Source: Candidatus Izemoplasmatales bacterium (GTDB lineage: Bacteria; Bacillota_I; Bacilli_A; Izemoplasmatales; Hujiaoplasmataceae). Taken from it: 6,853 bases of DNA. Below, piece after piece: positions 1 through 5,628 of this stretch. Every line of letters starts with the position of its first letter. Within the stretch, counting starts at the first letter, position 1. The notes under the pieces were generated by a model. The model was not told the DNA's origin and made no database searches. It saw only the letters and a list, made by a program, of their open reading frames with translations. The stretch lies in NCBI GenBank assembly GCA_028702245.1, contig JAQVPE010000038.1, positions 1-6,853 on the forward strand. Reading direction: 5' to 3'. The position numbers and the translations under genes were made by a program.

Positions 1-915
1 GTTCAGGAAGCAACGGAGGAGTTGAATCGCAAAGTTGTTTTTATCGGCTCCGGCGATTTGTCGCACAAACTTAAAATCAACGGTCCATATGGATTCGCTC
101 CCGAAGGACCGGCGTTTGATAAATTGATCACCGATATTCTGGAATCCGGTGATTTCGATATGCTTCTTTCGATCGACCAACAACTTTCCGAAAAAGCCGC
201 TGAATGCGGACTGCGTTCATTCGCGATGATGGCGGGGGCGCTTGATGGAAAGGACATAGAAAAAGAATTGCTGAGCTACGAAGGTCCTTTTGGCGTCGGC
301 TATGCCGTTATGGCGTATGCTGTCACTGCCGACAATCCGAACCGGCGTTTTGCCGAAAAAGAAGCGAAAAGGCTCGAGTCAGAAATCGAGGACATAAGGG
401 TTAACGAAGATGAATTCGTTCGCTTGGCGAGGATGTCGCTAGAGTATTACCAGAAGAACCACAAGCACTTGCCAAAACCAAGCAATATAGGAGTGGATTT
501 ACTAAGCAAAAAGGGCGGAGTTTTCGTCTCCATCAAACTCGACGGACAACTGCGAGGTTGTATCGGCACTATCGCCGCCACCACCGACTCGTTGGCTGAC
601 GAAATCATTCAAAACGCCGTCAGCGCCGGCTTTAGAGATCCGCGTTTCGATCATGTGAGCAAATCCGAGTTGGCAAGGCTGGTCTACTCAGTCGATGTTT
701 TGGAGAAAGCGGAGCAGGTTTCATCGATGCTTGATCTCGATCCGAAACGTTACGGCATCATCGTCAGATGCAAGGGGAAAAGTGGTTTGCTGCTTCCTGA
801 TCTTGAAGGAGTAGATACTCCCGAAGAACAGCTGAAGATCGCTCTTAGAAAAGGCAACATCTCCCCAGAAGACGATTATCAGTTGGAAAGATTTGTCGTC
901 ACTCGTCACCATTGA
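1..915 (+). CDS. amrA: AmmeMemoRadiSam system protein A: LigB/Memo-like domain fused to AMMECR1 domain (5' partial)
   Basis: The frame is open from base 1 (V-Q-E-A-T-E-E-L...), so the start lies upstream; 304 codons are present, ending at TGA 913-915. The first ~110 residues are the C-terminal part of a class III extradiol-dioxygenase-like fold, with an SGDLSH motif at codons 17-22 (its His matches a conserved position in the LigB/Memo group), a GPYGFAPEG segment and a GFGVGYAVM-like end (seen as PFGVGYAVM). A charged linker follows, then an AMMECR1 domain from about codon 135 to the end. It carries the signature LRGCIGT (codons 184-190, nt 550-570), FRDPRF (codons 211-216), a GLLLPDLEGV-type segment and a closing LERFVVTR. 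In other genomes this fusion accompanies a Memo protein and a radical SAM enzyme; its reaction is not established. Those partners are not in this window and may lie upstream. Family assignment is confident; the substrate is unknown. Confidence 0.88.
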   Translation, partial: VQEATEELNRKVVFIGSGDLSHKLKINGPYGFAPEGPAFDKLITDILESGDFDMLLSIDQQLSEKAAECGLRSFAMMAGALDGKDIEKELLSYEGPFGVGYAVMAYAVTADNPNRRFAEKEAKRLESEIEDIRVNEDEFVRLARMSLEYYQKNHKHLPKPSNIGVDLLSKKGGVFVSIKLDGQLRGCIGTIAATTDSLADEIIQNAVSAGFRDPRFDHVSKSELARLVYSVDVLEKAEQVSSMLDLDPKRYGIIVRCKGKSGLLLPDLEGVDTPEEQLKIALRKGNISPEDDYQLERFVVTRHH

Positions 916-984
916 TTTGCGTTCATTAAGAACATACTTACTAATATCCTCAATCAAACACAAATAACCAAGAACGGGGTAAAC

Positions 985-1797
985 ATGGACAAAACCGAGA
1001 GTACTTCAATGATAAAAAGAAAAAAAATCTTCATCTTCGATCTTGATGGGACGATCTATCTTGATGGCGTATTGTTTCCTGGTGCGGCAGCGCTTTTTGA
1101 ACAACTTCACAAAATGGATAAAGATTATGTGTTTCTCACCAACAATTCATCGCTTTCCTCTATGGCTTATCTACATAAAATCCAAGGGTTGGGGATTCCT
1201 TGTTCAATGAAGAATGTCGCTACTTCAACCCAGGCTGCTATCGCTTATCTTAAACAGCACCACGTCAATGATCTCATCTATGTCATGGGAACAAAGTCCA
1301 TGATAGAAGAGCTGAAAGAAGCAAGCATCAATGTCGCTAACACATACTTTGAAGGGATCGACGGCGTCCTGATCGGCTACGATATTGAAAACTCCTATCA
1401 GAAACTGACCGATGTCAGCCGGCTTTTGACAGAAGGGAAATTCTACTTGGCAACCAATCCCGATCTTGTTTGTCCCGTGTCTTTTGGGTTCGTTCCCGAT
1501 TGTGGCTCTTTTGCACTGATGTTGGAAAACGCGACCCATCGAAAACCCCGTTTTCTTGGCAAACCGCAAGCCGAGATAATCGAGATGATCATTGACCGTT
1601 TTGAAGTTTCAAAAGAAGAAGTGATCTTGATTGGCGACCGGTTATATACTGACATCAAATGCGGAATCAATGCAAAAATCGACACTGTACTAGTTTTAAG
1701 CGGTGAGACAACATTAAAGGATCTCGACGCATCCGAGGTCAAACCGACATTAGTCGTTAAAGATGTGAACGAAATCTTGAAGTTGTTGGTTGGCTGA
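985..1797 (+). CDS. HAD-IIA (NagD-like) phosphatase
   Basis: This 270-aa soluble protein has the usual length and all four motifs of the HAD subclass IIA hydrolases. Motif I is DLDGT with nucleophile D19 and acid/base D21. Motif II is LTNNSS (51-56). Motif III is the lysine of GKP (K193). Motif IV is GDRLYTD with D218 and D223, which bind Mg2+. The region between motifs II and III (about 80-185) is the C2-type cap, with the ATNPD (156-160) and GSFALMLE segments typical of NagD-like members. The family removes phosphate from small molecules such as sugar phosphates, nucleotides or p-nitrophenyl phosphate; sequence alone does not give the substrate. ATG 985 follows a GGGG-containing Shine-Dalgarno at about 975-978. 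ATG 1009 (M9) is an alternative start just before the conserved KKIFIFDLDG strand, but has a weaker upstream site. The gene lies 69 nt after the AMMECR1 gene with no terminator between them, so co-transcription is plausible. Confidence 0.9.
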   Translation: MDKTESTSMIKRKKIFIFDLDGTIYLDGVLFPGAAALFEQLHKMDKDYVFLTNNSSLSSMAYLHKIQGLGIPCSMKNVATSTQAAIAYLKQHHVNDLIYVMGTKSMIEELKEASINVANTYFEGIDGVLIGYDIENSYQKLTDVSRLLTEGKFYLATNPDLVCPVSFGFVPDCGSFALMLENATHRKPRFLGKPQAEIIEMIIDRFEVSKEEVILIGDRLYTDIKCGINAKIDTVLVLSGETTLKDLDASEVKPTLVVKDVNEILKLLVG

Positions 1798-1799
1798 GT

Positions 1800-1830
1800 T
1801 TGATGCTGATCATTTGATATATGGTATAAT
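1800..1830 (+). promoter_or_regulatory. Sigma-A-type promoter with extended -10 for the rhomboid gene
   Basis: A perfect -10 hexamer TATAAT (1825-1830) is preceded by TGG (1822-1824), giving an extended -10 of the TGnTATAAT form. A poor -35 candidate, TTGATG (1800-1805), sits 19 nt upstream, so the extended -10 probably carries most of the recognition. The expected transcription start near 1837 leaves a leader of only about 15 nt, just enough to contain the AGGAGG at 1841-1846. Inferred from sequence only. Confidence 0.7.
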
Positions 1831-1851
1831 ATTTATTGACAGGAGGAGATC

Positions 1852-2553
1852 ATGCAGAACATTGCTCAAGGAATTAAGCGACTGTTTCGCGACAGCCCCA
1901 TCAGTTCGGGACTGCTTTTTGTCAATATAGTTTTATTCGTCCTAACGCTGGCGACGGGCGGCTTCAACGTTGTCAATTTGGCGCGTCTTGGGGCTCTGGT
2001 TCCGGAATACGTGACGTCAGAAGGCGAATATTTCCGGATTCTGACTTCAATGTTTTTACATGGAAACATCTTCCATTTTGCGATGAACATGCTTGCTCTT
2101 TATATATTGGGAACCTTGATGGAAAGACTTCTTGGCCCAATAAACTATTTTATTCTCTACATATTGTCGGGTCTTGCCGGCGGAGTGGCAATCACCTTGT
2201 TGGCCGGCCAGGGCGAGGGAGTGTTTGCACAAGTCTTTGGCACCACCATGGATGTCACAATTGGCGCGAGTGGCTCGCTTTACGGTATCATGGCCGCACT
2301 CTTTTTTATCACCTTCAAAAAGAAGGTTTGGTTCAATCCTCGTTCAATCAGGTCAATTAGGACTCTTGTGATTATAAATTTTGCGCTGACTTTTACATTT
2401 CCAGGAATAAGCATTCTTGGTCATATTGGCGGTTTTGTCATTGGGATGATCCTCAGTTTCTTTTTAGTTCCAGACATTCCATATTTTCGTAAACAGCAGT
2501 ACAGGCGCTTCTATGAACAAGATATGCCGGATGACGAGCCCCCACTATCGTAA
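1852..2553 (+). CDS. Rhomboid family intramembrane serine protease
   Basis: This 233-aa polytopic membrane protein has the full rhomboid active site. The catalytic serine is S140 in GASGSLYG (138-145), the catalytic histidine is H191 in HIGGFVIG, and the HxxxN element is H75-N79 in HFAMNM. Six hydrophobic segments are visible at about 18-36, 66-88, 97-118, 137-155, 170-185 and 188-206, the basic bacterial six-helix form with no extra domain. The loop between segments 3 and 4 (about 119-136) looks somewhat long. The tail is basic, then acidic (DMPDDEPP). Rhomboids cut transmembrane substrates within the membrane; the substrate here is unknown. The start is firmly set by AGGAGG at 1841-1846, five nt before the ATG. 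The gene has its own promoter and terminator, so it looks monocistronic and independent of its neighbours. Confidence 0.93.
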   Translation: MQNIAQGIKRLFRDSPISSGLLFVNIVLFVLTLATGGFNVVNLARLGALVPEYVTSEGEYFRILTSMFLHGNIFHFAMNMLALYILGTLMERLLGPINYFILYILSGLAGGVAITLLAGQGEGVFAQVFGTTMDVTIGASGSLYGIMAALFFITFKKKVWFNPRSIRSIRTLVIINFALTFTFPGISILGHIGGFVIGMILSFFLVPDIPYFRKQQYRRFYEQDMPDDEPPLS

Positions 2554-2580
2554 TTGAGTGAATCTAACTAGTTTCTATTT

Positions 2581-2604
2581 GCGGTGATTTATCGCCGCTT
2601 TTTT
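2581..2604 (+). terminator. Rho-independent terminator after the rhomboid gene
   Basis: GCGGTGA (2581-2587) pairs with TCGCCGC (2592-2598) over seven base pairs, including one G-U wobble, around a TTTA loop. Six Ts follow directly (2599-2604). It lies 28 nt after the rhomboid stop codon and separates that gene from the nucleoside transporter operon. Confidence 0.9.
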
Positions 2605-2786
2605 ATCGTTGTCTTTTTTAAAAAATTGTAGACGACAAAAACGGCTTAAGAATGTAAGCAAAATTGCCTAAGTAAGAAATAATTACCAAAAATAATGATT
2701 GCAAATTAACCAATATTTACAAATAACGAATTTGACTGTTTTTTTCGATACATTAAATATTTTATTTAATAATAATGTGAATGAGG
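2605..2786. other. AT-rich non-coding spacer upstream of the nup operon
   Basis: No credible gene is present on either strand; the only short frames lack a ribosome binding site and family features. The spacer contains a 12-bp T6A6 palindrome (2614-2625), four TAAG tetramers within 30 bp (starting at 2647, 2655, 2669 and 2673), a short inverted repeat GCTTA/TAAGC (2644-2648 and 2655-2659), and an overlapping GCAA-AA-TTGC dyad (2658-2667). A weak extra promoter, TTGACT (2732-2737) with TTAAAT (2753-2758) at 15-nt spacing, is possible. No purine riboswitch core was recognised. The A/T tracts could act as UP-element or curved DNA for the downstream promoter; this is inference. Confidence 0.6.
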
Positions 2787-2816
2787 TTTACAGGAGTTAT
2801 TTTTTTAGTGTATAAT
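2787..2816 (+). promoter_or_regulatory. Sigma-A-type promoter of the nucleoside transporter operon
   Basis: TTTACA (2787-2792, five of six matches to TTGACA) is followed after 18 nt by a perfect TATAAT (2811-2816). The predicted start near 2823 gives a leader of about 48 nt to the ATG at 2871. AT-rich DNA lies immediately upstream. This placement also argues against the in-frame ATG at 2781, which would be upstream of the transcript. Confidence 0.8.
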
Positions 2817-2859
2817 AAATACAACAAAAGTGATAACACAAAAATAAATCTAAAAAAAT

Positions 2860-2865
2860 GGAGGT
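2860..2865 (+). promoter_or_regulatory. Ribosome binding site fixing the bmpA start
   Basis: GGAGGT lies five nt before ATG 2871. Together with the signal peptide beginning MKKTLLVIAM, it settles the start at 2871 instead of the longer in-frame ATG at 2781. Confidence 0.88.
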
Positions 2866-2870
2866 TACAA

Positions 2871-4001
2871 ATGAAAAAAACTCTACTTGTTATTGCTATG
2901 GTTTTAGTAAGCGTCTTTTCTCTGGCTGCTTGCTCTGGCGGCAACTACGAAATCGCCATGATTACCGACTCCGGCGGCATCGATGACAAGTCCTTCAACC
3001 AAAGTACTTGGGAAGGAATCATCGAGTACGCGGAGGCCAACCAAAAGGTTTTCAAGTATTACAAACCAAGAGAAGTGTCCGACAAAGCCTATTTAAGAGC
3101 TATCAAGTTAGCTGTTAGGGGCGGCGCACAGATCGTAATTACGCCAGGATACCTGTTTGAAACCGCGCTCTATGAAGCACAAGAATTGTATCCCGATGTC
3201 AAATTCGTTCTTCTTGATGGAGAGCCAAACTCTGGCGATGATCCTGCAACAGAAGCGTATGATCCCGTTTATGAGACCAAACCCAACACGCTTAACATCC
3301 TTTTCGATGAGAATGATGCTGGGTTCCTTGCCGGATATGTCTCAGTTAAAAGCGGCAAATTCACAAATCTTGGCTTCTTTGGGGGAATGAGCGTCCCGGC
3401 TGTACAGCGTTTTGGCATCGGTTTCATCGCCGGAGCATATTATGCCGCAGATGAAATGGAAATTACAATCACCTTCAGCGCTGATCACTATGAGTATCTC
3501 GGATCGTTCGCTCCGACTCCAGATGCACAAACAAAAGCTGGAGCTTGGTACAGCGCAGGAGTTCAAGTTATTTTCGCAGCTGCCGGCGGTGCTGGATCTT
3601 CAGCGATGTCCGCTGCCGAGGAACAAACCGACAAATGGGTAATCGGCGTTGACGCTGACCAATCTGGAGACTCTGCTTCGGTTATCACCTCTGCTCTTAA
3701 AGGCGTTGGCGAGGCCGCAATCGCCGCTTTGGAAGATTTCTATGGCGGAAATTGGGTTGGTGGCAGAACGATTTCTCTCGGAGCAGCCGAAGAAGCTGTC
3801 GGCCTTCCTGATGATTTCACAAGATTTGGCACGTATGCAGCTGCCGCAGAAGCGGCTTATGATTATATTCTGCCTTTGGTCGTCAATGGCACAATCGTCG
3901 TACCGACAAACGATGAAGCAAGCCTTGGCACATTCTTGACCGGCCTTGGCGTTAGCAATGCCGATTTGGTTGAAAAGGCAGAACCCGAAGAAACTGAATA
4001 G
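2871..4001 (+). CDS. bmpA: BMP/Med-family nucleoside-binding lipoprotein of an ABC transporter
   Basis: This 376-aa protein begins with a lipoprotein signal: MKK, a hydrophobic core, then lipobox LAAC with C21 as the lipidated residue, followed by SGG. The mature part matches the Med/BMP family (PF02608 type; relatives are TmpC/PnrA and Bacillus YufN). Visible features are ITDSGGIDDKSFNQS near 31-45, the alternating strands VIT and VLLDG, GFFGGMSVPAVQRFG (168-182) and IGVDADQ (258-264). Characterised relatives bind purine or other nucleosides and deliver them to the ABC permease, which fits the downstream genes. An acidic, low-complexity stretch at about 119-140 (SGDDPATEAYDPVYE) lengthens the loop after the VLLDG strand, and the tail is acidic (EPEETE). 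The protein would be anchored on the outer face of the membrane. The exact nucleoside preference cannot be read from the sequence. Confidence 0.92.
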   Translation: MKKTLLVIAMVLVSVFSLAACSGGNYEIAMITDSGGIDDKSFNQSTWEGIIEYAEANQKVFKYYKPREVSDKAYLRAIKLAVRGGAQIVITPGYLFETALYEAQELYPDVKFVLLDGEPNSGDDPATEAYDPVYETKPNTLNILFDENDAGFLAGYVSVKSGKFTNLGFFGGMSVPAVQRFGIGFIAGAYYAADEMEITITFSADHYEYLGSFAPTPDAQTKAGAWYSAGVQVIFAAAGGAGSSAMSAAEEQTDKWVIGVDADQSGDSASVITSALKGVGEAAIAALEDFYGGNWVGGRTISLGAAEEAVGLPDDFTRFGTYAAAAEAAYDYILPLVVNGTIVVPTNDEASLGTFLTGLGVSNADLVEKAEPEETE

Positions 4002-4012
4002 CAATTGATATT

Positions 4013-4066
4013 GTTCTTGAACAACTGAAGGAAGGATTTTCATCAATCCTTCCTTCTTTCAAGAAC
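4013..4066 (+). terminator. Two-tier stem-loop between bmpA and nupA: attenuator, partial terminator or mRNA stabiliser
   Basis: The inner stem is a perfect 12-bp pairing of GAAGGAAGGATT (4027-4038) with AATCCTTCCTTC (4045-4056) around a six-nt loop. An outer perfect 9-bp stem pairs GTTCTTGAA (4013-4021) with TTCAAGAAC (4058-4066), separated from the inner stem by a CAACT bulge on one side and a single T on the other. No long T tract follows: only TTT at 4057-4059, inside the structure, and TTTT at 4069-4072. It begins 11 nt after the bmpA stop. Such structures often keep binding-protein mRNA more abundant than that of the membrane components, by partial termination or by blocking 3' decay. 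The structure is certain; the role is inferred. Confidence 0.7.
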
Positions 4067-4092
4067 GATTTTACACATGACGAGGTGGCCTT

Positions 4093-5628
4093 ATGGATTA
4101 TATTATCGAAATGCTCCACATCCACAAGTACTTCGGCACCCTGAGGGCGAATCATGACATCACATTTCAACTAAAGAAAGGTGAAGTTCATGCTTTGGTC
4201 GGCGAAAACGGAGCCGGGAAAAGCACTTTGATGTCGATTCTTTTTGGGCTATATCAAGCAGAGGCGGGGGAGATTCGTTATCAAGGAGAATTAGTGACAA
4301 TCAAAAATCCCAATGATGCCAACCGCCTAAAAATCGGCATGGTCCATCAGCACTTTAAGCTAGTTGACGTCTTCACAGTGACCGAGAATATCATCTTGGG
4401 GATGGAAGAGACAAAAAACGGTTTCTTAACTCGTGAAAACTCCCGCAAGAAGATCATTGAATTGCGTGAAAAATATAAACTCTTCGTTGATCCTGACGCC
4501 TATATCAAAGATATAAGCGTCGGTATGCAACAACGAGTCGAAATCCTCAAAATGCTTTACCGGGATGCGGACATCCTGATTTTTGACGAACCGACCGCTG
4601 TCCTGACACCTCAAGAAATCGATGAATTGATGCAAACGATCAAAAACTTCAAAGACGACGGCAAATCAATCATCATCATCACCCACAAGCTCGCTGAGGT
4701 AATGGCTGTCGCCGATCGGTGTACAGTTTTAAGAAAAGGCGAATTGATTGGCACCGTTGACGTCAAGGACGTCTCGATCGAGACCCTTGCGGAGATGATG
4801 GTCGGGCGCAAAGTCAGTTTTGACATCGAGAAAAACCCAGCCAAGGTCAAGGATGTCATTCTTCGCGTCGAGAATCTCACCCATTATAACCAAATCAGCA
4901 AAAAAAATGACATCACCGATGTCAGTTTTGCTTTGAAACAAGGAGAGATCCTTGGAATCGCCGGGATAGAAGGAAACGGTCAAACCGAATTGATCGGAGT
5001 CATCACCGGGCTTCTAAATCCGACCGGTGGCAAGCTGTTCTTCAAAGATGAAGACATCACCAAAGAATCGATTCGCGGAAAATTGATGATGGGCATCGGC
5101 CATATTCCCGAAGACCGTCACAAACATGGTCTTGTTCTCGATTTCAATTTGGCGGATAATCTGATCTTGCAGTCCTACCATTTACCGGCGTATCAGAAGC
5201 GTGGCTTTTTGAAAAAGGAAGCGATTATGAAAAATGCCAATGAATTGATTGAAAGATATGATATTCGTTCGGCTAACGGCGCTAATTCCCTCACGAGATC
5301 CATGTCGGGCGGTAACCAGCAAAAAGCGATCATCGCCAGAGAGATATCCCGGCAACCGGAGGTGCTGATCGCCATGCAACCGACTCGCGGACTCGATATT
5401 GGAGCGATCGAATACATCCATGAGAAATTGCTTGAGGAACGCGACAACGGCAAAGCCGTGTTGCTTGTTTCTTTGGAACTTGACGAGATCATGAATCTTT
5501 CTGACAGGATATTGGTGATTTATGAAGGAATGATCGTCGCTGAACTTGACCCCAAGAAGACTTCTTTCCACGAAATCGGCCTTTACATGTCGGGATCCAA
5601 AAAGAAGGTGATCGAACATGAAAGTTAA
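4093..5628 (+). CDS. nupA: Nucleoside ABC transporter ATP-binding protein with two NBDs
   Basis: This 511-aa protein has two tandem ABC domains and matches the NupA/YufO group. NBD1 (about 5-240) has Walker A GENGAGKST (37-45), Q-loop Q86, signature-like SVGMQQ (142-147), Walker B ILIFDEP with D165 and E166, and H-loop H198. NBD2 (about 255-500) has a degenerate Walker A, GIEGNGQTE (291-299), with Gln in place of the Lys. Its signature is intact (SGGNQQ, 405-410), but Walker B reads LIAMQP, with M428 and Q429 replacing the D-E pair, and S460 stands where the H-loop His is expected. In a head-to-tail arrangement this gives one normal ATP site (NBD1 Walker A with NBD2 signature) and one degenerate site, as is usual in this family. 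A GAGGTG site (4082-4087) precedes ATG 4093. The 3' end overlaps the permease gene by 11 nt. Confidence 0.94.
   Translation: MDYIIEMLHIHKYFGTLRANHDITFQLKKGEVHALVGENGAGKSTLMSILFGLYQAEAGEIRYQGELVTIKNPNDANRLKIGMVHQHFKLVDVFTVTENIILGMEETKNGFLTRENSRKKIIELREKYKLFVDPDAYIKDISVGMQQRVEILKMLYRDADILIFDEPTAVLTPQEIDELMQTIKNFKDDGKSIIIITHKLAEVMAVADRCTVLRKGELIGTVDVKDVSIETLAEMMVGRKVSFDIEKNPAKVKDVILRVENLTHYNQISKKNDITDVSFALKQGEILGIAGIEGNGQTELIGVITGLLNPTGGKLFFKDEDITKESIRGKLMMGIGHIPEDRHKHGLVLDFNLADNLILQSYHLPAYQKRGFLKKEAIMKNANELIERYDIRSANGANSLTRSMSGGNQQKAIIAREISRQPEVLIAMQPTRGLDIGAIEYIHEKLLEERDNGKAVLLVSLELDEIMNLSDRILVIYEGMIVAELDPKKTSFHEIGLYMSGSKKKVIEHES

Noticed and set aside
22..24. TTG at 22 as the true start of the first gene, with GGAGGA at 15-20 looking like a ribosome binding site
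   Set aside because: The site would sit only one or two nt from the TTG, the frame is open back to base 1, and the residues upstream continue the helix leading into the SGDLSH strand. The LigB-like domain would be cut in half if translation began here.
917..947. Separate promoter for the HAD gene (TTGCGT with ACTAAT or TAATAT)
   Set aside because: At 17-nt spacing the -10 candidate matches only four of six bases and the -35 match is also partial. This is not distinguishable from chance in AT-rich sequence.
1799..1812. TGAT-GCTG-ATCA hairpin after the HAD gene as a terminator
   Set aside because: The stem is only four base pairs, AT-rich, and has no T tract. It also overlaps the -35 region of the rhomboid promoter.
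2781..2870. Longer bmpA start at ATG 2781
   Set aside because: It lies upstream of the -10 box at 2811-2816, would bury the lipoprotein signal peptide behind 30 unrelated residues, and lacks the GGAGGT site found before ATG 2871.
2554..2870. Purine riboswitch in front of the nucleoside transporter operon
   Set aside because: The leader after the predicted start is only about 48 nt, and no conserved junction sequences or paired loops of the purine aptamer were recognised in the spacer.
3600..4046. 148-codon minus-strand reading frame opposite bmpA
   Set aside because: It has no family features or ribosome binding site, crosses the stem-loop region, and lies opposite a well-supported lipoprotein gene; it is a shadow frame.
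5182..5619. 145-codon minus-strand reading frame opposite nupA
   Set aside because: It lies entirely within the conserved second NBD coding sequence, and its His/Arg-rich composition is typical of an antisense shadow.
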